From assembly GCF_003590875.1 (NCBI RefSeq), contig NZ_QYUN01000003.1, positions 248,001 to 312,000 on the forward strand: 64,000 nt of DNA, in the 5' to 3' direction. Both the position numbers and the translations under genes were made by a program. The DNA comes from Noviherbaspirillum cavernae (GTDB lineage Bacteria > Pseudomonadota > Gammaproteobacteria > Burkholderiales > Burkholderiaceae_D). Below are positions 19,136 through 27,398 of the stretch, in pieces (positions within the stretch are counted from its first letter, which is position 1; each line of letters opens with the position of its first letter). Below the pieces are notes generated by a model. It made no database searches, was not told where the DNA came from, and was given only the letters and a program-made list of their open reading frames with translations.

Positions 19136-19915
19136 ATGCCGAAATTTGCCGCCAATCTCACCATGCTCTTCAACGAGCTGGATTTCATGGAACGATTCGA
19201 AGCCACTGCCCAGGCAGGTTTCCGTGGCGTGGAATTCCTCTTCCCGTACGCATTTCATCCGGCGCAAATCGCCGATCGCTTAGCGCAGCATCGGCTGGAG
19301 CTGGTGCTGCACAATCTGCCGGCCGGCAAATGGGAAGCCGGAGAACGCGGCATCGCCTGCCATCCGGAGCGCGTCGGGGAATTTCAGGATGGCGTCGGCA
19401 CAGCGATCGAATATGCGCAAGTGCTGGGCGTGAAGCAGCTGAATTGCCTGGCCGGGATTGCACCGCAAGGACTGAATGAGGAAATCGCGCATGCGACGCT
19501 GGTAAACAATCTCAGGTTTGCTGCCGACAAGCTGCAACAGCACAACATCCGTTTGTTGATCGAACCAATCAACACTTTCGATATCCCCGGTTTTTATCTG
19601 TCGCACACCCGGCAGGCGCTGGAGTTGATCAGGGAAACCGGCTCCGGCAATCTGTACCTGCAATACGACATCTATCACATGCAGCGCATGGAGGGCGAAC
19701 TCGCCAATACCATCAAGACCAATCTGCCGTCCATCAAGCATATCCAGCTGGCGGACAACCCCGGCCGCTTCGAGCCCGGCACCGGCGAGATCAATTACCG
19801 CTACCTGTTGGCGCTACTGGACCGGCTCGGCTACAAGGGCTGGATCGGTTGCGAGTACAAGCCGAGGGCCGGCACGCTGGAAGGACTGGGTTGGCGCGCC
19901 ATGGACGACGTGTAA
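19136..19915 (+). CDS. hyi: Hydroxypyruvate isomerase
   Basis: A 259-residue TIM-barrel isomerase that interconverts hydroxypyruvate and tartronate semialdehyde. Hyi signature blocks are present: MPKFAANLTMLFNELDFMER, HNLPAGKWEAGERGIAC, LLIEPINTFDIPGF and the metal-site region LYLQYDIYHMQRMEGE. An AAAAAGGAG ribosome-binding site fixes the start. It lies 41 bp after gcl and 84 bp before glxR in the same operon. Confidence 0.95.
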   Translation: MPKFAANLTMLFNELDFMERFEATAQAGFRGVEFLFPYAFHPAQIADRLAQHRLELVLHNLPAGKWEAGERGIACHPERVGEFQDGVGTAIEYAQVLGVKQLNCLAGIAPQGLNEEIAHATLVNNLRFAADKLQQHNIRLLIEPINTFDIPGFYLSHTRQALELIRETGSGNLYLQYDIYHMQRMEGELANTIKTNLPSIKHIQLADNPGRFEPGTGEINYRYLLALLDRLGYKGWIGCEYKPRAGTLEGLGWRAMDDV

Positions 19916-19999
19916 GAGGTATTGAATCGGCTCAATCAAACAAACCGCGCGGGCAAGGATGCCAGCTTGCATCGATCAATTTTCACAGTGGAGAACAAC

Positions 20000-20887
20000 A
20001 TGGCGAAAGTCGGATTTATCGGTCTTGGCATCATGGGTGCGCCGATGGCGGCGAATCTGCAAAAAGGCGGACACAAGCTGTACCTGCATGACATCAGGAA
20101 TCCCCCCGCCGAACTCAACGAACGCGGCGCCACGATATGCACCTCCGCCGAAGCGGTCGCCAATCGATCGGAGATCGTCATCGTCATGGTCCCTGACACA
20201 CCGCAGGTGGAAGAAGTGTTATTCGGAGAAAAAGGTGTTGCCAAGGGTTTGGCCGCCGGCAAGATCGTGGTCGACATGAGTTCCATTTCGCCGATCGCGA
20301 CGAAGAACTTTGCCAAAAAGATCAATGCGCTTGGCTGCCCATATCTGGATGCGCCCGTCTCCGGCGGCGAGGTCGGCGCAAAGGCCGCGTCGCTGACCAT
20401 CATGGTTGGAGGCCCGGAGGAAGCTTTCAACACCGTCAAGCCATTGTTCGAATTGATGGGGAAGAACATCACGCTGGTCGGCGGCAATGGCGACGGCCAG
20501 ACCACCAAGGTGGCCAACCAGATCATCGTGGCGCTGAACATTCAGGCAGTGGCGGAAGCGCTGCTGTTCGCATCGAAGGCGGGAGCCGATCCCGCCAGGG
20601 TGCGGGAGGCCTTGATGGGTGGCTTTGCCGCGTCGCGCATACTGGAAGTCCACGGCGAACGCATGGTCAAGCGCACCTTCAATCCCGGCTTTCGCATCGA
20701 ATTGCATCAGAAGGATCTGAACCTCGCATTGCAGGGCGCAAAGAGCCTCGGCGTGTCGCTGCCAAACACGGCCGCCGCGCAGGAATTGATGAATGCGTGC
20801 GCCGCCAACGGCATAAGCGGTCTCGACCATTCGGCGCTGTGCCGCGCGATTGAAATGATGTCGAATCACCAAATCGCCGAGGCTTGA
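20000..20887 (+). CDS. glxR: 2-hydroxy-3-oxopropionate (tartronate semialdehyde) reductase
   Basis: A 295-residue beta-hydroxyacid dehydrogenase. The N-terminal Rossmann motif GFIGLGIMGAPMAANL, the substrate motif DAPVSGGEVGAKAASLTIMV and the catalytic-Lys segment GDGQTTKVANQIIV are all intact. It reduces tartronate semialdehyde to glycerate with NAD(P)H, completing glyoxylate conversion to glycerate. The start at 20000 is chosen at the conserved MAKVGFIG; GTGGAG lies upstream. Confidence 0.95.
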   Translation: MAKVGFIGLGIMGAPMAANLQKGGHKLYLHDIRNPPAELNERGATICTSAEAVANRSEIVIVMVPDTPQVEEVLFGEKGVAKGLAAGKIVVDMSSISPIATKNFAKKINALGCPYLDAPVSGGEVGAKAASLTIMVGGPEEAFNTVKPLFELMGKNITLVGGNGDGQTTKVANQIIVALNIQAVAEALLFASKAGADPARVREALMGGFAASRILEVHGERMVKRTFNPGFRIELHQKDLNLALQGAKSLGVSLPNTAAAQELMNACAANGISGLDHSALCRAIEMMSNHQIAEA

Positions 20888-20914
20888 TACGCGGCACAGC
20901 GCACTGCGCCATCA

Positions 20915-21742
20915 TCAAGACACCATTTCCCTCTGCAACGAGGAAGAAAGCACGGAACCTGGAGCGGACGCCAGCCAGCTCTCGCCGTCCGCCAGAATGC
21001 GCAGCTGCGACGCGACGCCGGCGCGCGTTGCCGCGTCGGCCAGTTCCGTGCGCGTTACCGGGCAGTGGCTGAGCGCCTCCAGATGGTTCGCGACAACCAG
21101 GCCGCGGGACAGGTGCGTGAATTCAATCACCTCATCCACACCCATGATGATGTCCTGCCCGATATCCATGCGTGCGCCCCCCGCCGGCACGATGCTGATA
21201 TCGGGCTGATGCCGCGATACGAAGTCGCGTATGCGCGGTGTCAGCACCGTGTCGCCGCTCAGATACAGGCTGGGCTCACCGGGCACTTCGATCAGATAGC
21301 CCACGCCGTGCTCCATCAACATGCCGATCATCCCGCGTCCATGCGTGCAGCGCACGGTCCGGATGTGTCCGCCCAAAAAAGAGCTCGGCTGTTCGTGATG
21401 CGGAGGCAGTGGCCGCACATTCAACCCGCGCTCGGACAAATAGCCTGCATCGTGCGGCGTGCAGATGACCGGAATCCGCTTTTCGCGCAGCCATTTCATT
21501 CCGGCCCGGTCGAGATGATCGAAATGGCCCTTCTGGCAGTGCGTGATCAGGCAATGCGTCACCGATTCCAGCGCCGCTTCCGCTTCCGCCGGCAATTCGA
21601 CAATCGGATTGCGCTGCGTTCTGCCGCCCAGAATCCGTAGCGGCGGCAGCGCATCCTTGCGCGCCAGCATGGGATCGACCAGGATGCGATCGGCCCCGAT
21701 GTCGATAAGGATGGTGGCATTGCGAAGCTGCGTGATTTTCAT
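20915..21742 (-). CDS. Metallo-beta-lactamase-fold hydrolase (UlaG-like)
   Basis: A 275-residue protein of the MBL superfamily. Beta strands and metal ligands follow the UlaG/YcbL-like order: CLITHCQKGHFDHLDRAGMK, then CTHGRG and YLSGDTVLTPR, and a later VANHLEALSHCP. The first metal motif reads H-C-Q-K-G-H-F-D-H, so the spacing of the first His differs from canonical HxHxDH. The substrate is unknown. The ATG at 21742 has a GGGAGGA box seven bases upstream. Divergent from the AraC regulator, which probably controls it. Confidence 0.78.
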   Translation of the reverse strand: MKITQLRNATILIDIGADRILVDPMLARKDALPPLRILGGRTQRNPIVELPAEAEAALESVTHCLITHCQKGHFDHLDRAGMKWLREKRIPVICTPHDAGYLSERGLNVRPLPPHHEQPSSFLGGHIRTVRCTHGRGMIGMLMEHGVGYLIEVPGEPSLYLSGDTVLTPRIRDFVSRHQPDISIVPAGGARMDIGQDIIMGVDEVIEFTHLSRGLVVANHLEALSHCPVTRTELADAATRAGVASQLRILADGESWLASAPGSVLSSSLQREMVS

Positions 21743-21768
21743 GATGTGTCCTCCCGAAAGAAGGTTCA

Positions 21769-21797
21769 TTGTCAGGCTGCGCCACGCTGGCTACAAT
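21769..21797 (+). promoter_or_regulatory. Strong sigma70-type promoter of the AraC/GlxA-like regulator
   Basis: TTGTCA (21769-21774), 17-bp spacer, TACAAT (21792-21797). The expected transcription start near 21804 rules out translation starts at 21769 or 21796 and points to the ATG at 21832. Confidence 0.65.
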
Positions 21798-21831
21798 GGC
21801 AGAAAACGACATAAAACATTCATTTTCCGCC

Positions 21832-22800
21832 ATGCCCGCAACCCTTCGCATCGGATTGCTGTTATTCCCGCGCTGCATGCCAGCCGGCCTGTTCGCGTTT
21901 GCCGACCTGGTCCGCGCCGCCAATCGCCGCGCCGGCCGCATGCTGTTTGACACGCGCTTCGTTGCGCTCGATGCCGGGACGGTCGAATGCGCGCACGGCA
22001 TCTCGCTAACCGCCGCATCATCGACCGGCGACGGCGACCTCGATGCCATCCTGATTCCCGGTTTCTGGGGTGAGTCGCCGCAGCAGGTCGCCGATGCATT
22101 GGCCGACAATGGCGATCTGATTGCCGCGCTGTCTGCGTTGCCGAAGAAAATACAGCTATGGAGTTATTGCACCGGCGTCTGTTTGCTTGCCGCGACCGGA
22201 AAGCTGAACGGCCAGCCGGCGACCGTGACCTGGTGGCTGGCCGACGCGATGATTCGGCAGCACGCAAAGGTGCAATGGCAAAGCGAACGGAACTGCATCG
22301 TCAATCAGCGGACCGCCACGGCGTCGGGCGTCAATGGTTATCTGCCGATCGCGCAGGCGCTGATCGAGCGATACCTCAGTGCGGAAGCGTTTCGCGACTT
22401 GACCAGGCTGATGGTGTTGCCGCGGCCGGAACAGGCGCATCTCGCGTTCCAGTCGCTCAGCCTGATCGAGCAATCCGGCCGCTTTTTGCGCAAGCTGCAT
22501 ATGCTTGTCGAGCAGCTTCCCGCCGAGGCCATCACGGTACAAAGACTGGCACAAACGCTTGGCATGTCGGAGCGCACGCTGGCGCGCAAGGTGCGTGCGG
22601 AATCGGGCCTCGCGGTCGCTGCCTATGCGCGCCGGATCAAGCTCAATCAGGCCAGCGAACGTCTGATCCTGACTTCGGTTCCGGCCAGCACCATCAGTGC
22701 GGAGCTGGGTTTCAGCAGCGATTCGAACATGCGGCGCATGTTCAAGGAGTTGACTGCGCTGACGCCGGCCGAGTACCGACAGCGTTACGGACGCAACTGA
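21832..22800 (+). CDS. GlxA-family (DJ-1/PfpI + AraC) transcriptional regulator
   Basis: A 322-residue protein. The N-terminal ~180 residues form a DJ-1/PfpI-like sensor domain (IGLLLFPRCMPAGLFAFADL; WSYCTGVCLLAATGKLNG). The C-terminal ~100 residues form an AraC double helix-turn-helix (QRLAQTLGMSERTLARKVRA; ISAELGFSSDSNMRRMFKEL). Such regulators usually activate adjacent catabolic genes; the likely target is the divergent metallo-hydrolase, with start codons 90 bp apart. No Shine-Dalgarno is evident. Confidence 0.85.
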   Translation: MPATLRIGLLLFPRCMPAGLFAFADLVRAANRRAGRMLFDTRFVALDAGTVECAHGISLTAASSTGDGDLDAILIPGFWGESPQQVADALADNGDLIAALSALPKKIQLWSYCTGVCLLAATGKLNGQPATVTWWLADAMIRQHAKVQWQSERNCIVNQRTATASGVNGYLPIAQALIERYLSAEAFRDLTRLMVLPRPEQAHLAFQSLSLIEQSGRFLRKLHMLVEQLPAEAITVQRLAQTLGMSERTLARKVRAESGLAVAAYARRIKLNQASERLILTSVPASTISAELGFSSDSNMRRMFKELTALTPAEYRQRYGRN

Positions 22801-22852
22801 TACGGACCCGCGCGGTTTCAGGGCATCGGCGGCGAAGCAGGCACCTCGCAAT

Positions 22853-22885
22853 AGTCAGACCTTAGTCAGACCTTGGTCAGGCCTC
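22853..22885. repeat. Three tandem 11-bp repeats
   Basis: AGTCAGACCTT occurs twice perfectly, followed by a GGTCAGGCCTC variant. They lie between the convergent araC-like gene and the TctA-like gene. Confidence 0.7.
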
Positions 22886-22908
22886 GGCTCCATCGATACC
22901 GCGCGCCC

Positions 22909-24438
22909 TCAATCGACAGGACGTTCCACGGGAAGTTCTTCCCGCCGGCTGGCGCTGAGCTTTTTCCATCCTTTGGAAATCAGGGGCCAGAACAGCAGTA
23001 TCAATGCCAGGGTAGTGATGCTGCCCACCAGCGGATTGGACCACATGATGGAAAGATCGCCCTGCGATACCAGCATGGATTGCCGGAACGCGTCCTCGGC
23101 CTTGTCCCCCAGCACCAGCGCGAGAACCAGCGGGGCCAGCGGATAGTCCAGTTTCTTGAACAGATAACCCACAGCGCCGAACATCAGCATGAACCAGATA
23201 TCCAGCATCGCGTTGTGCACCGTGTAGGCGCCGATGGCGCAGATCACAATGATGACGGGCGCGATGATGGCGAATGGAATCCGCAGGATCGACGCGAACA
23301 GCGGCACCGTGGTGAGCACGACGACCAAGCCGACGATGTTGCCCAGATACATGCTGGCGATCAGGCCCCACACGAAATCCTTCTGCTCCACGAACAGCAG
23401 CGGGCCGGGTTGCAATCCCCAGATCAACAGACCCCCGAGGAGAACGGCCGCGGTCGGCGAGCCGGGAATACCCAGCGCCAGCATCGGCAGCAACGCACTG
23501 GTACCGGCGGCATGCGCTGCGGTCTCCGGCGCGACGACACCCTCGATTTCGCCGGTGCCGAACTTGGCACCGTTCCTGGACGTTTTCTTGGCAATGCCGT
23601 AACCCATGAAGGATGCCGGCGTGGCGCCGCCGGGAGTGATCCCCATCCATATGCCGATCAAGGAGCTTCTGAGGGACGTCATCCAGTATTGCGGCAGTTT
23701 TTTCCAGGTATCGAGAACCACGCGGAGATTGATCCTGGCGTTCTTGCCGGAGAATCGCAGCCCCTCCTCCATCGACAGCAAAATCTCCCCGATGCCGAAC
23801 AAGCCGATGACTGCGATCAGAAAATCGAAACCGCGCATCAATTCCGCCGAACCGAACGTCAGACGCAACTGGCCGGTCACCGTATCCATGCCCACCGCCG
23901 CGAGAGCGAAGCCTAGCGCCATGGAGGTGAGAATCTTGAACGGCGATCCCTTTCCCATCCCGACGAAACTGCAGAAGGTCAGAAAATACACCGCGAAGAA
24001 TTCCGGCGAACCGAACTTCAACGCGAACTTCGCAACCAATGGCGCCAGGAAGGTGATCATCAGCACCGCCATGAAGGCGCCGACGAACGATGAGGTGAAT
24101 GCGGCGGTAAGGGCCTCGCCGGCCCGCCCCTGCTGCGCCATCGGGTAACCGTCGAAGGTAGTCGCCACCGACCATGGCTCGCCCGGAATATTGAACAGGA
24201 CCGAGGTGATCGCGCCGCCGAACAATGCGCCCCAATAGATACAGGACAGCATGATGATGGCCGAGGTAGGCGACATCGTGAAGGTCAGGGGCAGCAGGAT
24301 GGCCACACCGTTGGCACCGCCCAGCCCCGGCAGCACGCCGATCAGTACGCCGAGCACGATCCCGACGAACATCAGCAATATATTCATCGGACTCAACACG
24401 ACCGCGAATCCTTGAAACAGCGCGCTGATTTCTTCCAT
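22909..24438 (-). CDS. tctA: Tripartite tricarboxylate transporter large permease, TctA family
   Basis: A 509-residue membrane protein with about twelve helices. It carries the family motif GVLPGLGGANGVAILLPLTF near residues 37-56 and GITPGGATPASFMGYGIAKK with SPTAAVLLGG in the second half. Together with the small TctB subunit and the periplasmic Bug receptor it forms a sodium- or proton-driven uptake system for carboxylates. The substrate is not deducible; proximity to glyoxylate and oxalate-type genes makes a dicarboxylate or hydroxyacid plausible. The AAGGAG box lies 11 bases before the ATG. Confidence 0.92.
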   Translation of the reverse strand: MEEISALFQGFAVVLSPMNILLMFVGIVLGVLIGVLPGLGGANGVAILLPLTFTMSPTSAIIMLSCIYWGALFGGAITSVLFNIPGEPWSVATTFDGYPMAQQGRAGEALTAAFTSSFVGAFMAVLMITFLAPLVAKFALKFGSPEFFAVYFLTFCSFVGMGKGSPFKILTSMALGFALAAVGMDTVTGQLRLTFGSAELMRGFDFLIAVIGLFGIGEILLSMEEGLRFSGKNARINLRVVLDTWKKLPQYWMTSLRSSLIGIWMGITPGGATPASFMGYGIAKKTSRNGAKFGTGEIEGVVAPETAAHAAGTSALLPMLALGIPGSPTAAVLLGGLLIWGLQPGPLLFVEQKDFVWGLIASMYLGNIVGLVVVLTTVPLFASILRIPFAIIAPVIIVICAIGAYTVHNAMLDIWFMLMFGAVGYLFKKLDYPLAPLVLALVLGDKAEDAFRQSMLVSQGDLSIMWSNPLVGSITTLALILLFWPLISKGWKKLSASRREELPVERPVD

Positions 24439-24515
24439 TTTGCGTCAACTCCTTGAAATCCGGTTTGCCGGCGGGCGATCTGCGAGTGGGGAAAATCCCC
24501 GTGCGAGTGACAGAT

Positions 24516-25037
24516 TCAGTAGCCGAGGAAACTCAATGGTTCAAACTTTCCCTTGAACAGAGGAACCTTGAACCACACCTCGAACATGAAGAAAAACAGC
24601 GTGTTCACCGCAAGCGCGACAATCACGCTCTTGAACCACGAATACTTCCCGAGTATCACCATGAACAGGGCGATGTACAGCGCCGACGCCACGTAGATGC
24701 CCAATAGCTGAATCGCGAGAATGTAGATGCCTGCCGGGATCAGGACCGACATGACCCGCTTCAACTGCTCGCTGTCTACAAATACCCGGGTGTTTTTATC
24801 CTTGCCCAGCAATGCCTGGTAAATGATCGCCGCGCTGGAGATGCAGAGGATGAGTCCGATATAGAACGGAAAATATCCCGCGCCCGGGCCATCGCTGGTC
24901 CAGCCGGAACCCAGCTTCCGGCTGCCGTACACAACGACGGCACCGATCACGAAGATCATGAAAGCAACGACCGCCTCGACGACATTGGTGGCGATGCCGG
25001 TGCGGCTGCCGGCGTCGGCTTCCTGGATGTCTTCCAT
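24516..25037 (-). CDS. tctB: Tripartite tricarboxylate transporter small subunit, TctB family
   Basis: A 173-residue protein with four predicted membrane helices. The motif LGSGWTSDGPGAGYFPFYIG near residues 46-65 is characteristic of TctB. It pairs with the large permease 77 bp downstream and the receptor gene 95 bp upstream. A copy of the genomic GTGAGCAC palindrome lies between it and the receptor gene. Confidence 0.88.
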   Translation of the reverse strand: MEDIQEADAGSRTGIATNVVEAVVAFMIFVIGAVVVYGSRKLGSGWTSDGPGAGYFPFYIGLILCISSAAIIYQALLGKDKNTRVFVDSEQLKRVMSVLIPAGIYILAIQLLGIYVASALYIALFMVILGKYSWFKSVIVALAVNTLFFFMFEVWFKVPLFKGKFEPLSFLGY

Positions 25038-25082
25038 CGCGAACCCTTTTCAGATTTTTCAACGGGAACAAGGTAAGGAGGC

Positions 25083-25107
25083 AGGGTGAGCACCGCGTGC
25101 TCACCCT
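25083..25107. repeat. REP-like palindrome between tctC and tctB
   Basis: Perfect 11-bp arms AGGGTGAGCAC / GTGCTCACCCT around CGC. It is a single-unit, diverged relative of the paired GTGGGCAC elements at 32.7, 34.5 and 40.7 kb. Its position after the receptor gene could let it attenuate or stabilise transcript, allowing more receptor than permease. Confidence 0.65.
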
Positions 25108-25132
25108 ACAATTCCGGCTCGGGATAGTCCCG

Positions 25133-26173
25133 TTATTGGGTAAGGAATCCGGCTTCCTTCATCAGGGCGCGATGCGAGGCTTCTGCGTCCTCCAGCCACT
25201 TGACGAAATCCGGACCGGTCTTGAAGGTTTGATTGAAGGCACCCTTTTCCATGTATTCCTTCCATTCCGGAGTCTGGGTGATTTTCTGGAGAAGATTCAC
25301 ATAGAACGCGCTCTGCTCCGCACTCACTCCCGAAGGCATGAAAATGCCGCGCAGCATCACGTAGTCGGTTGGCACGCCGGCTTCCTTGCAGGTCGGAATA
25401 TCATTCCAGGATTGGGTGTCGGTGACCTTCGCGTTGTAAGGCATCCGCTGGTCGTCGAACACGCATAGCGGCTTGAGTTTGCCTGCGCGCCATTGCGCCA
25501 CCGCTTCAATGGGATTGTTCACGCTCGAATCGATGTGTCCGCCCACCAATTGCACGGCGACGTCACCGCCTCCCTTGAAGGGGACATAGATGAACTTGGT
25601 GCCGGTCGCCTTCTCCAGCCCCACCGTGATGATCTGGTCTTCCTGCTTGGAGCCGGTACCGCCCATCTTGAACTTGTTGGGACCGGCGGCCTTCACCGCA
25701 GCGATGTAGCTCTTGGCGTCAGCGTACTGCTTGTCGGTGTTCGTCCACAGCACGAACTGGTCCAGCGCCAGCATTGCCACCGGGGTCATGTCCTTCCAGT
25801 TGAAAGGCACGCCGGTCGCCATCGGCGTAGTGAACAGATTGGACAGGGTGATGATGATCTTGTGCGGGTTGCCCTTGGCGCCCTTGACATCCAGGAAGCC
25901 TTCCGCCCCCGCGCCACCCGATTTATTGACGATGATCAGCGGCTCTTTCATCAGGTTGTGCTTGATGACAATGCCTTGCAGCAGACGCGCCATCTGGTCC
26001 GCGCCGCCGCCGGTGCCCGCCGGCACCACGAACTCCACCGGCTTGGTCGGTTCCCAGGCGTACGCGGGCGCTGCCGCGAATCCCATTACCGCCGCTACCG
26101 CCGCTACCGCCAACGCACCGGCGGACATTTTCGCCAAGCGACACTTGGCATTCGAAGTCACGACTTTTTTCAT
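25133..26173 (-). CDS. tctC: Tripartite tricarboxylate transporter receptor, TctC/Bug family
   Basis: A 346-residue precursor. The signal peptide has an Ala-rich hydrophobic core (MSAGALAVAAVAAVMGFAAA) and an AYA cleavage site. The mature protein shows the Bug fold: KPVEFVVPAGTGGGADQMAR, NKSGGAGAEGFLDVKG, then VPFKGGGDVAVQLVGGHID. It binds a carboxylate in the periplasm and hands it to the TctAB permease. First gene of the operon; the ribosome-binding site is CAGGAGA. Confidence 0.92.
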   Translation of the reverse strand: MKKVVTSNAKCRLAKMSAGALAVAAVAAVMGFAAAPAYAWEPTKPVEFVVPAGTGGGADQMARLLQGIVIKHNLMKEPLIIVNKSGGAGAEGFLDVKGAKGNPHKIIITLSNLFTTPMATGVPFNWKDMTPVAMLALDQFVLWTNTDKQYADAKSYIAAVKAAGPNKFKMGGTGSKQEDQIITVGLEKATGTKFIYVPFKGGGDVAVQLVGGHIDSSVNNPIEAVAQWRAGKLKPLCVFDDQRMPYNAKVTDTQSWNDIPTCKEAGVPTDYVMLRGIFMPSGVSAEQSAFYVNLLQKITQTPEWKEYMEKGAFNQTFKTGPDFVKWLEDAEASHRALMKEAGFLTQ

Positions 26174-26354
26174 GTTGTCTCCTGTTTATATTCGTCTCGC
26201 CCGAGAAAGAATCTCCTCCGGCGAGCTTTCAGACATCCGCATTGCGCGGGCCACGACGCCATCAAAAACCGGTCAAACACCTCACATCAAAAAGCAAACA
26301 CGCTCTCCATCATCCGCATCCCTCAATTCTTCCCCGCATCGTGACTGGCAATGG

Positions 26355-27086
26355 TCATCCGGCCTGCGGACTGCATCTGCCTTTTGCCAGCAGGGTTCCC
26401 GCCAACACGACCGCGACAGCGCCGGTCAATCCCGGAATACTCACTTGCATCCCCAGCAAGGAAACCGACAATGCATGAGGCGGAACATGGGCTTCCATCC
26501 ATGGCAGGAACGCGACATCGGTGACGATCATTCCGCCGGCCAGATAACCGAGCAGCGCGGCACCCAGCGTGACGATGATCGGAAAGCGCTCCATCAGCTT
26601 CAGTACCAGGGCGCTGCCCCAGACGATGATGGGAATGCTGACCAGGATGCCGAATACCACCAGTGCCATCCGATGATCGCCGCCCGCCTGCTCCGCCGCA
26701 CTGGCGATAGCGATGACGTTGTCGATGCTCATCACCAAGTCGGCAACGACAATGGTTTTGATTGCGCTGAAAAGACGGTCGCTCGCTGCGATTTCCCCAT
26801 GGCCTTCATCGTTATCGACCAGCAGCTTGACGCCGATCCAGAGAAGCAGCAGTCCTCCCACAAACTTGATGAAAGCTACCTGCAACAGCGTGACGGCGAA
26901 TGCGATGAGAACGACGCGAATGGCGATTGCGCCGAACGTGCCCCAGAGGATTCCTTTCCGGCGCAGATGCGGCGGCAGATTGCGGCAGGCAAGCGCGATC
27001 ACAATGGCATTGTCGCCACCCAACAATAGATCAATGAGAATGATCTGACCGATGGCAACCCAATTCAATTGAAGCAGAAAGTCCAT
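26355..27086 (-). CDS. TerC/YjbE-family integral membrane protein
   Basis: A 243-residue protein with seven predicted helices. Both TerC motifs with acidic residues in membranes are present: LLLGGDNAIVIALACRNLP and DLVMSIDNVIAIASAAEQAG. Members are linked to Mn2+ export or to metal loading of secreted proteins. GGAG lies six bases before the ATG. An FNR-like box with a -10 lies upstream; a leader of about 150 bp would result. I looked for the yybP-ykoY manganese riboswitch in it and did not find its conserved blocks. Confidence 0.85.
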   Translation of the reverse strand: MDFLLQLNWVAIGQIILIDLLLGGDNAIVIALACRNLPPHLRRKGILWGTFGAIAIRVVLIAFAVTLLQVAFIKFVGGLLLLWIGVKLLVDNDEGHGEIAASDRLFSAIKTIVVADLVMSIDNVIAIASAAEQAGGDHRMALVVFGILVSIPIIVWGSALVLKLMERFPIIVTLGAALLGYLAGGMIVTDVAFLPWMEAHVPPHALSVSLLGMQVSIPGLTGAVAVVLAGTLLAKGRCSPQAG

Positions 27087-27247
27087 GCCGGCTCCAGAAC
27101 CTGCCTAAGCGCCGGAAAAGCCGCTAGCCAGTATTACCGATTGGATGACGTCGTTGGTGACGGAACGCGCAAGCACCGCACTTTTTCCCGCCGCGCCAGA
27201 TTGCCGGCTCCATGGAGGCCCTTGTCCGGAATCACGCGATGCATTCG

Positions 27248-27289
27248 ATTGTGCTCGCAGTCGCGGCCGATTTCCTTGACTGCGGCTAA
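27248..27289 (-). promoter_or_regulatory. Degenerate FNR-like box with CACAAT -10 upstream of the TerC gene
   Basis: On the minus strand, TTAGCCGCAGTCAA (27276-27289) is followed 22 bases later by CACAAT (27248-27253). Flanking bases are nearly the same as in the promoter at 29247-29288. The rest of the 312-bp gap (27087-27398) shows no gene or riboswitch that I recognise. Confidence 0.45.
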
Positions 27290-27398
27290 GATTCGAAATT
27301 TTTTCCGGCCCGTCCTGGCAAACAAACCCGCCGGCAGGGCGGACCCGTGCGGCCTGCCGTGCGCTGGCGGATCCCGGAATGCGTTCGTTACCGCACAT

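Noticed and set aside
27087..27241. yybP-ykoY manganese riboswitch in the TerC leader
   Set aside because: TerC-family genes often carry it, but the conserved blocks were not found in the leader.
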